This document shows, piece by piece, positions 33,229 through 42,680 of a stretch of 64,000 nt of DNA. The stretch is from positions 124,001 to 188,000 of the forward strand of contig NZ_LTAX01000001.1 in assembly GCF_001639745.1 (NCBI RefSeq), read 5' to 3'. Source of the DNA: Marinomonas gallaica. Its GTDB lineage: Bacteria; Pseudomonadota; Gammaproteobacteria; Pseudomonadales; Marinomonadaceae. The notes under the pieces are model-generated. The model had not been told where the DNA came from, did not search any database, and was given only the letters and a program-made list of their open reading frames with translations. The stretch's first letter is position 1; each line of letters opens with the position of its first letter. The translations under genes were made by a program, and so were the position numbers.

Positions 33229-36084
33229 ATGATGAAATTTACAGCAAACATTCATACCCTTTTCGCCTCGATCGCAGCGACCTGCGTTCTTTTTCTAAGC
33301 CTCCCTGTAGTAGCTGAATCTATGCAAACAATTTCTGGTAAAAGCCCATCAGACCAACATACCTATGCCCACACAACACTCAATAACGGCCTTTCTGTTA
33401 TCTTAGTATCTGACCCGCAAGCCGAGCGCCCCGCGGCGTCATTAGCGATTAAATCAGGAAGCTACAGTGACCCTGACAAACATTTAGGTTTGGCTCACTT
33501 ACTAGAGCACATGCTATTTCTAGGCACTGAAAAGTACCCAGAAGCAGGCGCTTACCAAGAGTTTATTCGTGAACACGGAGGCTCACATAACGCCTACACC
33601 AGTGCGCAACTGACTAACTATTATTTTGATACTTTGCCTGAGACATATCCTGAAGCACTGGATCGTTTTGCTCAGTTTTTTATCGCCCCGACATTGGATC
33701 CAGCCTACATAGAACGAGAAATCAATGCGGTTGATTCAGAGTATCGCGCTAAATTAGACAATGAACAGCGCCGTAGTAATCAAGCAATGAAAACGTTATT
33801 CAACCCAGAACACCCTGGCAGTCGTTTTACCGTCGGAAATATTGACACGCTGGGCAATATTCCAGCCAGCCAATTACGCGACCTACTTGTCAATTTTTTT
33901 GAGCGCCATTACACACCTGACAACATGGTTCTGACATTAACCGCCAAGCAATCCACAGAAACTCTGGCCGCCTACGCTCGCACCTACTTCTCAGGCATCC
34001 CAGCACGCCAAAACCCCACAACTCCTGAATTGCCGGATTTGGTCGGTGACGGTGGAAAACTACAGTTTTTTAAAACCAACACAGATAAAAGCACGGTCAA
34101 GTTTTCTTTTCAGATTCCAAGCCAAACCGAAAAATACGACACTCAGCCTGCGCGATACTTATCTTATGTACTCGGCGATGAGTCGCAAAACTCCCTTTTT
34201 GCACACTTAAAGCAACATCATTGGGTACAGTCTTTACATGCAGGCGTTAGCCAAGACGATGGTCAGCAGGCACTGTTTAGTATTTCTATGCGCTTAACCG
34301 ATGAAGGAACAGTGCAACGGAGTAAGGTCGCTGAGTATTTATTTAAAACCATAGACAACTTAAAAAAAGCGCCCATTTCGAAGCAATATCTGTCTGAGAC
34401 CAAGACTCTTAGCCTGCTTAATTTTCGATACCACGACTACATTACACCCATTAAACTGTCTCAAATTCTATCAAGTCGGGCACTGGATGTGGGCGTAGAA
34501 CATCTATTGAACAGCTTTCATATTTCAGAAAGCGCTGACAAACAAGACATACAAGCCTTACTCAACTCATTAAGCTCAGACAATCTAATTATTCAATGGC
34601 AGCACCCCTCCATTTTCCCTAAGGAGTGGATGGACGGCGACATCAAGTGGCAGCACGAACCCCTTTACAACAGTGACTATGCCAACGGAAAGCCAGCCCT
34701 AAATCAAGAAAAAATCGCCTCCGATAGCGTATTACCAAACGACTTCGGTCTTCCGGCTGCTAATCCCTATATGCCGGACAATTTAGACCTGCTACAGGCA
34801 AAAACTCCCTCTCTTCCTGAAAACATTGAAAATCAAGCAGGTTTCGACTTCTGGTACAAAGCTAACACCCAATACCAAAAGCCAACGGGTATGATTTTTG
34901 GCTATTTTGGCTTTTTAGAAAACCCAAGCACACGCGATCGATTACTTCTTCAATTGTGGGCAAAATTATTTAACGATGCCGTAAGCGAAAGCACTTACCA
35001 GCCTTACATGGCAGGTTTAGGCTATCAACTTTACGCCCATGGCAATGGTTTAACACTGCGCACGAATGGCTATAACGACAAACAAGGGGACTACTTCTAC
35101 TCTCTGGTTGAACAACTCATGGCCTTCAGAGCGTCAAGCAAACGACTATCCATTGCGAAACAGGATGTTTTAAAGGGCTTAAGCAACCTTGAAAGCCAGC
35201 CACCGTATGCGCTAGCACGTCATAATTTTAGCCAAGTCGCCATCAAAGGAAACGCGCCTTCCGACGCTCTAAAGGAACTTGTCACCGACATATCAACCGA
35301 TGACATCAACCGATTCATTAGCCAGCACATACAGCACTTTCAATACATTGGTTATATGACAGGAAACTTTAGTAAAACGGATGCGCATGGCTTAGCAGGG
35401 AAAATCAGTCGTCAAGTTGACAGCTGCTTGTATAAGCATCCGTACCGATATGTTGAGTTGAAGCAATTTGAAGCTCAGCAACGCTATATATACACCTTCA
35501 ATACGCGTAGCGACGACAACGCCGTACTCTACAGTTTGATTGCGACCGACAATAATAATGCAACGTACGCCGAACGCGCCAACGTCCGCATCTTATCCCA
35601 ACTTTTAGGGGCTAGGTTTTACAATGAGTTTCGTACCGAAAAACAATATGGCTACATCGTTGCGGTTACCAACCAAACCATTGAAAAGACTCCCGCAATC
35701 GGATTCTTAGTACAATCCCCCAATACCTCAACCGAAGTGCTGGTTACGGAGATAGAGCGCTTTATCGACGAAACGAGCTGGACCGACGAGGACGTCTCGG
35801 ATAAATCCTTTGAACAAGCACGCAAAGCCGTCTTAGCTGCCTACAAAAAACAGCCCACAAGCTTACGAGAAGACGCTTTAGAAGAGTGGCCACATATTGT
35901 TGAACCAGAACATAACTTCAAGGATCGTCAACAATGGATAACCGCATTAGAGCAACAAACCAAAGCTGCATTCCTTGAGTTTATTAATATGAAAGTTGAA
36001 AAAGATCAAGCCGCGCGCTTATTGATTACTAACAAATGGCACGCGGATAAAAATGAAGATTGGAAACCACTAAAGATCGAATAA
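33229..36084 (+). CDS. Pitrilysin-like M16 zinc metalloprotease
   Basis: 951-aa exported protease of the insulinase/pitrilysin family (M16A). The N-terminus is a signal peptide (about 1-29, ending VVAES). The inverted zinc motif HxxEH is H90-L-L-E-H94 and the third ligand is E171 in VDSEY, at the normal distance. The four half-domains expected for M16A are covered by the length (E. coli PtrA is 962 aa). It should degrade peptides in the periplasm. Tandem ATGs at 33229/33232 follow GGAACGGG. It converges with the secreted hypothetical gene. E. coli ptrA lies by recBCD; that context is absent here. Confidence 0.93.
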   Translation: MMKFTANIHTLFASIAATCVLFLSLPVVAESMQTISGKSPSDQHTYAHTTLNNGLSVILVSDPQAERPAASLAIKSGSYSDPDKHLGLAHLLEHMLFLGTEKYPEAGAYQEFIREHGGSHNAYTSAQLTNYYFDTLPETYPEALDRFAQFFIAPTLDPAYIEREINAVDSEYRAKLDNEQRRSNQAMKTLFNPEHPGSRFTVGNIDTLGNIPASQLRDLLVNFFERHYTPDNMVLTLTAKQSTETLAAYARTYFSGIPARQNPTTPELPDLVGDGGKLQFFKTNTDKSTVKFSFQIPSQTEKYDTQPARYLSYVLGDESQNSLFAHLKQHHWVQSLHAGVSQDDGQQALFSISMRLTDEGTVQRSKVAEYLFKTIDNLKKAPISKQYLSETKTLSLLNFRYHDYITPIKLSQILSSRALDVGVEHLLNSFHISESADKQDIQALLNSLSSDNLIIQWQHPSIFPKEWMDGDIKWQHEPLYNSDYANGKPALNQEKIASDSVLPNDFGLPAANPYMPDNLDLLQAKTPSLPENIENQAGFDFWYKANTQYQKPTGMIFGYFGFLENPSTRDRLLLQLWAKLFNDAVSESTYQPYMAGLGYQLYAHGNGLTLRTNGYNDKQGDYFYSLVEQLMAFRASSKRLSIAKQDVLKGLSNLESQPPYALARHNFSQVAIKGNAPSDALKELVTDISTDDINRFISQHIQHFQYIGYMTGNFSKTDAHGLAGKISRQVDSCLYKHPYRYVELKQFEAQQRYIYTFNTRSDDNAVLYSLIATDNNNATYAERANVRILSQLLGARFYNEFRTEKQYGYIVAVTNQTIEKTPAIGFLVQSPNTSTEVLVTEIERFIDETSWTDEDVSDKSFEQARKAVLAAYKKQPTSLREDALEEWPHIVEPEHNFKDRQQWITALEQQTKAAFLEFINMKVEKDQAARLLITNKWHADKNEDWKPLKIE

Positions 36085-36100
36085 TGGTTGCAGGAATGCA

Positions 36101-36685
36101 CTAACCACCAATGAGCTGCTCTAGCTTTTGCTCATTGGTGAGTTCTGACTGATCGGTTGGCGCCTCCGCCGATTCCCCCGGCATCACACGATTACCAGGC
36201 AGCACCTCACTGAACTCACCTTCTGCTGCCGAAGCTGTATCCCCACCATGCAATTCAGCCTGATCTTTTTCAAGCTTATCCTTCTGATCACCAAAGATTC
36301 CGATCTCAGGCATCATACTAAGACGTCTTTGTTGTATTTCTTCAGGTATATGCCCTGTAAACAACACAGTGAACGGAGACTCTTCGGTACGTCGATTTAC
36401 CTCACGGTAGATCTCTTGCTCGCGCTTGGCAATCGCAGACTCTTCTAGGTAGGACAGTTTACTCGGATTCGCTGACACAACCATATTGGCAATAGCATTC
36501 AACTTAGGCTTTTCGGCAGGGATAATAGTGACATCCTCACGCGAGCTGATAACCACTTGATGCTGACCACTGTAAACTTGATTGCCATACAAAACCTCAA
36601 TCGGCTCAATCTTAATCGTCTGGGCATTTAGTAGCGGCACAGTCGCCGCTAGCACACTTAAAAATACGGTTTTCTTAGGTAACAT
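36101..36685 (-). CDS. Exported hypothetical protein
   Basis: 194-aa protein with a signal peptide (about 1-21, ending NA-QT), then a basic/neutral region of about 110 residues (VLYGNQVYSGQHQVVIS, helical SYLEESAIAKREQEIYREVNRR) and an acidic, proline-containing C-terminal tail. I do not recognise a domain. The ATG at 36685 has GGAGAG seven bases upstream; a longer open frame to 36730 lacks that support and would place 15 residues before the signal peptide. It is downstream of fabV, though a fabV terminator lies between. A hairpin covers its 3' end. Confidence 0.7.
   Translation of the reverse strand: MLPKKTVFLSVLAATVPLLNAQTIKIEPIEVLYGNQVYSGQHQVVISSREDVTIIPAEKPKLNAIANMVVSANPSKLSYLEESAIAKREQEIYREVNRRTEESPFTVLFTGHIPEEIQQRRLSMMPEIGIFGDQKDKLEKDQAELHGGDTASAAEGEFSEVLPGNRVMPGESAEAPTDQSELTNEQKLEQLIGG
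36106..36140. repeat. Perfect 11-bp inverted repeat at the 3' end of the exported gene
   Basis: CACCAATGAGC (36106-36116) and GCTCATTGGTG (36130-36140) are exact inverted copies with a 13-base loop. It covers codons just before the stop of the minus-strand gene, 22 bases past the stop of the convergent protease gene. No T run follows. Confidence 0.7.
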
Positions 36686-36730
36686 CAAAACTCTCCGAAG
36701 GCTCACTCCACTATAGAAGAATCTTTGCAC

Positions 36731-36759
36731 AAAAAAAAGGAGACCAATGGTCTCCTTTT
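36731..36759 (-). terminator. Intrinsic terminator of fabV
   Basis: AAAAGGAGACC (minus strand, 36759-36749) pairs with GGTCTCCTTTT (36745-36735) around a 3-base loop and runs into T residues to 36731. It lies 24 bases past the fabV stop. Confidence 0.9.
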
Positions 36760-36782
36760 ATAACGACTTGTAAACAAAAGTC

Positions 36783-37985
36783 TTAAAGTGTAATTACATC
36801 AAACTCTACTTGCGTATCGACGTCTGCTTCGTAATCCACACCTTCGATGCCAAAACCAAACAACTTCAAGAACTCATCCTTATAAAGCTGGTAATCTGTT
36901 TCAGCAAACAAATTAGCATCCGTCACTTGTGGCCAAAGGTCGCGACATGCCTGCTGAACGTCTTCACGAAGCTCCCAGTCATCTAGACGTAGGCGATTGT
37001 TGTCGTCCACAAGCTCTGCAGGATTATTATCATTGTACAAACGTTCAGCGAACATGCGGTAAATTTGATCCATACAGCCTTCGTGCAAACCCTTCTCGCG
37101 CATCACTTTAAATACCATCGCAAGATACAGCGGCATGACAGGGATGGCTGAAGAGGCTTGAGTAACAACAGACTTAAGTACGGCAACATTAGCACCGCCC
37201 CCCTGCTTAGCCAGCTCTGTATCAATTGCTTTCGCAGCACGATCCAAGTCTTCTTTTGCTTTGCCCAACGCACCGTGCCAGTAGATTGGCCAAGTAATAT
37301 CAGAACCGATGTAAGAGTAGGCTACCGTGCGAGCACCTTCAGCTAAGACACCTGCATCGGATAACGCTGACATCCAAAGCTCCCAGTCCTCACCGCCCAT
37401 TACGGTAACCGTTTGCGCGATCTCTTCTTCTGTCGCCGGTTCAATCTCAGCATCAATGATGACATCACGGTTAGTGTCAATCGCCGTCGACTTGTAGGTT
37501 TCACCAATAGGTTTAAGAACAGAGCGAATAACTTCCCCTGATTCAGGCATTTTACGCACAGGCGAGGCTAAAGAGTAAACAACTAAGTCAATTTCGCCCA
37601 GGTCTTGCTTAATAAGCTCAATAGCTTTATCACGCGCTTCATTTGAGAACGCATCGCCATTGATGCTTTTCGCGTACAGGCCTGCTTCATGCGCCGCCTT
37701 ATCAAACGCAGCAGCATTATACCAACCCGCTGTACCGGGCTTTTTCTCTGTGGCTGGCTTTTCGAAAAAGACACCAATCGTAGCCGCACCAGAGCCGAAC
37801 GCTGCCGCGATACGAGAAGACAGGCCGTAACCGCTTGATGAACCGATTACCAACACTTTTTTAGGGCCATTTTTAATGTCGCCATTCGCTTTTACTTTAG
37901 CGATCTGGTCTTGTACGTTTTTCTCACAGCCTGTTGGGTGAGTCGTTGTACAAATAAATCCACGAATTTTCGGCTTAATAATCAT
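36783..37985 (-). CDS. fabV: NADH-dependent enoyl-ACP reductase FabV
   Basis: Reduces trans-2-enoyl-ACP/CoA in the last step of the fatty acid elongation cycle. The 400-aa protein has the Rossmann motif [13 protein letters not shown] (about 46-58) and the catalytic Y235 and K244 in the Y-x8-K spacing ([10 protein letters not shown]) that defines FabV against FabI. FabV enzymes are naturally resistant to triclosan. It stands alone with its own terminator. A FabV in place of FabI is common in marine gammaproteobacteria and Pseudomonas. Confidence 0.98.
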   Translation of the reverse strand: MIIKPKIRGFICTTTHPTGCEKNVQDQIAKVKANGDIKNGPKKVLVIGSSSGYGLSSRIAAAFGSGAATIGVFFEKPATEKKPGTAGWYNAAAFDKAAHEAGLYAKSINGDAFSNEARDKAIELIKQDLGEIDLVVYSLASPVRKMPESGEVIRSVLKPIGETYKSTAIDTNRDVIIDAEIEPATEEEIAQTVTVMGGEDWELWMSALSDAGVLAEGARTVAYSYIGSDITWPIYWHGALGKAKEDLDRAAKAIDTELAKQGGGANVAVLKSVVTQASSAIPVMPLYLAMVFKVMREKGLHEGCMDQIYRMFAERLYNDNNPAELVDDNNRLRLDDWELREDVQQACRDLWPQVTDANLFAETDYQLYKDEFLKLFGFGIEGVDYEADVDTQVEFDVITL

Positions 37986-38123
37986 AGTTAAGTCTCAACG
38001 TCATGTTTCCATAGCATGCCATCCAGTCTGTTTTAGACCGACAACACAAAGTTGGCGCACATGATACAATACCCAGCAATACTTGTCCCTTTTCTTTATT
38101 TTCAAGCTAACTCAATCATCCCT

Positions 38124-39350
38124 ATGAAGATTTTAATTATTGGTTACGTTTGGCCCGAGCCAAACTCCTCCGCGGCCGGCAGCCGTATGATGCAACTCAT
38201 CGACACATTCCGCGAGCAATCTTGGGACGTTGAATTCGCCTCGCCTGCACAAACGACCGAACACATGGTGGACTTAACCCAACATGGTGTTACATCCGCC
38301 AACATCCAACTCAATTGCGATAGCTTTAATAAATACATTACTGAGCTCGCACCGGATGTTGTTGTTTATGATCGTTTTATGATGGAAGAACAGTTCGGCT
38401 GGCGCGTAGCAGAATATATGCCCTCAGCACTACGGATTCTAAACACAGAAGACTTACACTCTCTGCGCGATGCACGCCATACTGCGGTTAAACAAAACCG
38501 TGAATTCACCATGACGGACATGCATTCTGACGTGGGCGTTCGAGAAATTGCCGCTATTTATCGTAGCGACCTTACACTGATGATATCGGAGTACGAAACA
38601 GAGCTATTAAAAACAGCATTCAATGTGCCTGAAACACATGTGATGCACTTACCTTTTATGCTCGATACAGCGACATTAAGCGCCAAGCCATTCGCTGATC
38701 GAGAACACTTTGCCTTCATCGGTAACTTTCGTCATGCGCCGAATTGGGATGCGGTGTTACAACTTAAGCAAGTGTATTGGCCAAAAATTCGCAAACAGCT
38801 CCCTAAAGCTAAACTCATGATCTATGGTGCTTATCCACCACCCAAAGCCACGCAACTGCATAATGAAAAAGACGGTTTCTTAGTAAAAGGCTGGGCTGAA
38901 GACGCTCAAAAAGTCATCGCAAACGCCAAGATTTTACTTAGCCCTATTCGCTTCGGAGCGGGCATTAAAGGCAAGTTAGTGGAGGCGATGCAAGTCGGTA
39001 CACCAAGTATTACAACCTCTGTCGGCGCCGAAGCCATACATGGTGCATTACCGTGGAATGGTGTAGTAACGGATAATATCGAGGATTTTGTCAACGCCAG
39101 CGTCAGCCTCTACCAAGACGAGCTGAGCTATGGGCTGATGCAAGAAAACGGTCATGCCATCATTCAGCAGCGCTATGAAAAGAAAGCTTGGCAGGAAAAG
39201 TTGATCACTCGAATAAACATTCAAGTGCAATTAAAAGAGCGTTTACGGGACAGCTTTTTCTTAGGTAAATTGATACGCCATCACTCCATGAAAAGCACTC
39301 AATACATGTCTCAATGGATTACGCTGAAAAACGCCAAGTCTGACGTTTAA
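38124..39350 (+). CDS. Family 4-like glycosyltransferase
   Basis: 408-aa GT-B type glycosyltransferase. The N-terminal domain starts KILIIGYVWPEPNSSAAGSR, typical for this group, and the C-terminal nucleotide-sugar domain shows FIGNFRHAPNWDAV (about 196-209), the LMIYGAYPP strand, and LLSPIRFGAGIKGKLVEAMQVGTP with the conserved Glu. No polysaccharide cluster surrounds it, so acceptor and donor are unknown. I use the ATG at 38124 because it gives the family-typical start; an ATG at 38061 would add 21 hydrophobic residues, and neither has a good ribosome-binding site. It overlaps the convergent DUF1289 gene by four bases. Confidence 0.85.
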   Translation: MKILIIGYVWPEPNSSAAGSRMMQLIDTFREQSWDVEFASPAQTTEHMVDLTQHGVTSANIQLNCDSFNKYITELAPDVVVYDRFMMEEQFGWRVAEYMPSALRILNTEDLHSLRDARHTAVKQNREFTMTDMHSDVGVREIAAIYRSDLTLMISEYETELLKTAFNVPETHVMHLPFMLDTATLSAKPFADREHFAFIGNFRHAPNWDAVLQLKQVYWPKIRKQLPKAKLMIYGAYPPPKATQLHNEKDGFLVKGWAEDAQKVIANAKILLSPIRFGAGIKGKLVEAMQVGTPSITTSVGAEAIHGALPWNGVVTDNIEDFVNASVSLYQDELSYGLMQENGHAIIQQRYEKKAWQEKLITRINIQVQLKERLRDSFFLGKLIRHHSMKSTQYMSQWITLKNAKSDV

Positions 39351-39568
39351 AGCACAAATTGACTGGCACATTCTCGCTGGCGGACTTGTTCCATCACCGC
39401 CAGCTGCTCTTCGCGGGACATACGCCCCCATTGGCTGATTTCTACGCCGGTTCGATAACAACCAATACATACGTCATCATCGTTTAATGAACAAACACTG
39501 GTACAGGGTGATCGCACTGGCTCTTGCTTGATCGGCGAAGGAGATTGTACTGGATCGTTATGATTCAT
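39347..39568 (-). CDS. DUF1289 family protein
   Basis: 73-aa protein with the DUF1289 signature SPCTSVCSLNDDDVCIGCYRT: four cysteines (C-x3-C-x7-C-x2-C) that probably bind a metal or Fe-S cluster, followed by EISQWGRMSREEQ. Function is unknown. It overlaps the upstream cysteine-rich gene by 11 bases, so both are cotranscribed. It converges with, and overlaps by four bases, the glycosyltransferase gene. Confidence 0.85.
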   Translation of the reverse strand: MNHNDPVQSPSPIKQEPVRSPCTSVCSLNDDDVCIGCYRTGVEISQWGRMSREEQLAVMEQVRQRECASQFVL

Positions 39569-39728
39569 TATCTTGCTCTTTAGCCTGGGAGGTATTTTGT
39601 GCGTCTTTTATGGCTTTTTGCTCTGCATTCCATTCACGCAACGCCTCATAGTAAGTATCCCATACGCAAGGTGAGCATTCGCTTTCACAGCACTCCCAAT
39701 CTTCTGGCGGAGTTGGACGTTCGTTCAT
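39558..39728 (-). CDS. Small oxidoreductase-like domain protein
   Basis: 56-aa protein matching the oxidoreductase-like domain found at the N-terminus of some eukaryotic and bacterial proteins: PPEDWECCESECSPCVWDTYYEALREW, four clustered cysteines (C-C-x3-C-x2-C). The ATG at 39728 has GAGGG at a good distance; an upstream in-frame start at 39770 would add 14 residues outside the domain. It overlaps DUF1289. Role unknown; the cysteine cluster suggests metal or Fe-S binding. Confidence 0.78.
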   Translation of the reverse strand: MNERPTPPEDWECCESECSPCVWDTYYEALREWNAEQKAIKDAQNTSQAKEQDNES

Positions 39729-39804
39729 ACTACCCTCATAGAAAAAACCCTTCAGCAAAGACCTTGGCAAACCTTACCCGTGTCGCTACCGAAGGATTAT
39801 TTAA

Positions 39805-40521
39805 TTAGAATTCAGCGTTATGGTACACGCGCTGAACGTCATCTAGATCGTTTAATAAGTCTAGGAAACGTTCAAACTGCTCTACCTCTTCACCTGAAAT
39901 TTCAGTAGTCATCTGAGGGATAAACTGAATTTCATCGACATCAAAGTCCACATTACCAAAGCTTTCAATGATGGCGTGACGCGCTTTACCGTATTCAGTA
40001 TTCGGCGTAAATACTGTTACTTTGCCTTCATCGTATTCGATATCGGTGACATCAACGTCAGCTTCTAACAAGGCTTCCATCACAGCATCTTCATCTTCTG
40101 CAGAAAAAACAAAGATCGCGTTGTGATCAAACATATGCGACACACTGCCTTGTGTACCAATCTTGCTTTTCACTTTGTTAAAGCAAGTGCGCACATCACC
40201 AAACGTACGGTTCGGATTATCAGATAGACAGTCTACAATCACCATTGTATTGCCCGGTCCAAAACCTTCGTAGCGAGCCGTATCAAAGTCTTCGCCACCA
40301 CCACCCTTGGCTTTGTCGATCGCTTTATCGATAACGTGCGTGGGTACTTGGTCTTTTTTGGCACGGTCAATCAAGCTACGTAGCGCAAGGTTACCATCTG
40401 GGTCAATGCCACCAGATTTTGCACACACATAAATTTCACGTCCGTATTTACTGTAAACCTTGGCTTTTTGATCCGAGGTTTTCGCCATGGACTCTTTTCG
40501 GTTCTGAAAGGCTCTGCCCAT
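39805..40521 (-). CDS. YebC/PmpR family protein (YeeN type)
   Basis: 238-aa member of the YebC/PmpR/TACO1 family. The N-terminus ([15 protein letters not shown]...[15 protein letters not shown]) is of the YeeN subtype rather than the YebC subtype. The family was annotated as transcription regulators, but recent work links it to translation, easing ribosome stalls. Also visible are the acidic central segment ([19 protein letters not shown]) and C-terminal [14 protein letters not shown] stands before the ATG. It is transcribed alone, upstream of the small cysteine protein genes. Confidence 0.9.
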   Translation of the reverse strand: MGRAFQNRKESMAKTSDQKAKVYSKYGREIYVCAKSGGIDPDGNLALRSLIDRAKKDQVPTHVIDKAIDKAKGGGGEDFDTARYEGFGPGNTMVIVDCLSDNPNRTFGDVRTCFNKVKSKIGTQGSVSHMFDHNAIFVFSAEDEDAVMEALLEADVDVTDIEYDEGKVTVFTPNTEYGKARHAIIESFGNVDFDVDEIQFIPQMTTEISGEEVEQFERFLDLLNDLDDVQRVYHNAEF

Positions 40522-40716
40522 TAGATATTCCTACTCTGTTCAATCATTTAGAAAACAAAATTCTAACGCTAAGTGCCGCCCTATGAAACTCCCTAATCCA
40601 CATTTAGCGAATTATTAGTCGTGGAAGAAAGGCTAAACAGTCCACAAAAACGTACAATGACTCACAAAATCCTCCTACATGACTATCTACGAAGAACATT
40701 TTTCGTGCTAAAATAT

Positions 40717-40744
40717 TTTTTATTAAACGTCCATTTAATAAAAA
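40717..40744. promoter_or_regulatory. A/T-rich inverted repeat in the SulP gene leader
   Basis: TTTTTATTAAA (40717-40727) and TTTAATAAAAA (40734-40744) are exact inverted copies with a 6-base centre CGTCCA. They lie just downstream of an extended -10 (TGCTAAAAT, 40707-40715), where a repressor could block transcription. Which regulator is unknown. Confidence 0.45.
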
Positions 40745-40785
40745 TCACTTATAAACTGCGTAAACAATGAATCTGGAGATGCGCA

Positions 40786-42558
40786 ATGCCTAATACCCTA
40801 CGCCGCTGGCTGCCTTGGCTTACACTTGTTAATGGATCAACCGTTAAGGCAGACTTTATTGCAGGGTTAACATGCGCATCTATGTCTATTCCTCAGGGCA
40901 TAGCATTTGCAGCCATTGCCGGCCTGCCTGCCGAGTATGGTTTTTACAGCGCTATTGTTGCACCGATCATTGCCGTTTTATTTGGCTCATCTTGGCACAT
41001 GGTTTGTGGCCCTGCCACGGCTATTTCTGCGTTGCTGTTTTCCTCTCTTTCAGGTCTTTACGTTCCCGGCTCAGCAGAGTTTATCCAAGCAGCATTGGCT
41101 ATTACATTCTTAGCAGGATTAATACAGCTTGCACTTGGCTTGGCCAAGCTTGGCAACTTAACTAATTTCGTGTCGCACGCAGTTATGGTGGGATTTATTA
41201 CCGGTGCAGCGTTTTTGATCATGCTAAGCCAAGTCCAGCATGCTCTAACAGCAGACTTACCCAGACCGGAAAATTTATCGAGCTTTTTAAATGCACTGCT
41301 TCACATTGGCCCTGAAACAAATATGTACTCGGTCTCTATTTGCCTCGTTACAATACTTGCAGCAATCATCATTCGAAAAATATCGACTAAGCTACCCCAC
41401 TATTTACTGGCATTGATCGCCGGCAGTGTATTTGGCTATTTTTTGAATGCTGGAGCAAATAATGTACCGCTTGTGGGTGAACTTAACGAAGCGATCCCGC
41501 CTTTTGCTTTGATCGACTTATCTTCTAATACATTACGAGAACTACTCCCAGGCGCCGTCGTCCTTGCTCTCATTGGTCTACTTGAAGCGGCTTCTATTGC
41601 CAAAGCCATTGCCCTGAAAACACACCAAGAAATCGATACGAACCGAGAATTTATCGGTCAAGGTATGTCCAATACCGTTGGAAGCTTGTTTTCAAATTAC
41701 ATGAGTTCAGGGTCATTTACCCGAAGCGGAATCAATGTGGAAGCGGGTGCGCAGACGCCCCTAGCGATCATTTTCTCAAGCGTATTTTTATTACTTATTC
41801 TCAGCTTAATTGCGCCATTATTTTCACACCTTCCGATCCCCGCCATGGCTGGCATCATCATGCTAGTAGGCTGGCGTCTTATTGAATTCAAAGAGTTACT
41901 GCACTACGCAAAAACCAGTCGTGCTGAGTTAAGTATCGCCATGGTGACGCTGTTAAGCACCATTGGCATCAGCCTTGAGTTTGGTATCTTAGTCGGTGTC
42001 GGATTAAGCCTAACACTCTTCTTAAACCAAACAGCCAAACCCAATGTGCGTATCTTAGCGCCAATGGATACCCATGAAGGGCGTTACTTTCATAACATCA
42101 TGCACTTTGATTTAGACACCTGCCCGCAAATCCACTTTATAAGGTTGGATGGGCCACTGTACTTTGGCTCTGTGGACTATATGTCTAAACAGTTTCAATT
42201 GATTGAACACGATTACCCTCACAAAGATCATTGGGTCATCTTATGTCGTGGATTGTCTGCCATCGATATGCAGGGTGCTCATTTTTTAAAGCAGCTGGTA
42301 GATAGACGTCGTGAAGAGAATACGCAAATTCATTTAGTAGTTCGATATTTGTGGCAACTTGATTTACTTGAGCGCTTCGGTGTACTAGATAAAGTAGGGG
42401 CGGATCATACCTACCCAGCGAAAGGTGTCGCTGTCGAGAAAATTGAACGCGACATGAACCTCAAACAATGCGCTGCTTGTGAGAAAAATGTATTCCGTGA
42501 GTGCCAGCAACGCAAACGAAAAGGGGAAACATTAATTGCCAAAACACCTATCAAGTAA
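40786..42558 (+). CDS. SulP-family anion transporter with STAS domain
   Basis: 590-aa inner-membrane transporter for inorganic anions or dicarboxylates (sulfate, bicarbonate or succinate in relatives). About 10-12 membrane segments cover residues 20-420; the SulP signature SIPQGIAFAAIAGLPAEYGFYS is in the first helices, and a cytosolic STAS domain (about 440-550; IHFIRLDGPLYFGSVDYM, GLSAIDMQGAHFLKQL) follows. The C-terminal tail has an unusual cysteine cluster (QCAACEKNVFREC, four Cys). The GGAG before the ATG at 40786 is a good site. Substrate cannot be told from sequence. The neighbour is a two-component system. Confidence 0.92.
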   Translation: MPNTLRRWLPWLTLVNGSTVKADFIAGLTCASMSIPQGIAFAAIAGLPAEYGFYSAIVAPIIAVLFGSSWHMVCGPATAISALLFSSLSGLYVPGSAEFIQAALAITFLAGLIQLALGLAKLGNLTNFVSHAVMVGFITGAAFLIMLSQVQHALTADLPRPENLSSFLNALLHIGPETNMYSVSICLVTILAAIIIRKISTKLPHYLLALIAGSVFGYFLNAGANNVPLVGELNEAIPPFALIDLSSNTLRELLPGAVVLALIGLLEAASIAKAIALKTHQEIDTNREFIGQGMSNTVGSLFSNYMSSGSFTRSGINVEAGAQTPLAIIFSSVFLLLILSLIAPLFSHLPIPAMAGIIMLVGWRLIEFKELLHYAKTSRAELSIAMVTLLSTIGISLEFGILVGVGLSLTLFLNQTAKPNVRILAPMDTHEGRYFHNIMHFDLDTCPQIHFIRLDGPLYFGSVDYMSKQFQLIEHDYPHKDHWVILCRGLSAIDMQGAHFLKQLVDRRREENTQIHLVVRYLWQLDLLERFGVLDKVGADHTYPAKGVAVEKIERDMNLKQCAACEKNVFRECQQRKRKGETLIAKTPIK

Positions 42559-42680
42559 TGAAAGTTAATAGTTGCTCCTCATTATTTGCTCACCTAGGTA
42601 ATAGTCAATGTGTGGTTATCATTATAATATAGCTGCACAATGGGTCAGATCTCTAAACAAAACGACAACGATACGAGCTT

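Noticed and set aside
42608..42632. Fur-like TTATCATTATAATA before the histidine kinase gene
   Set aside because: Only one half fits the consensus and the TATAAT is better read as a -10 element.
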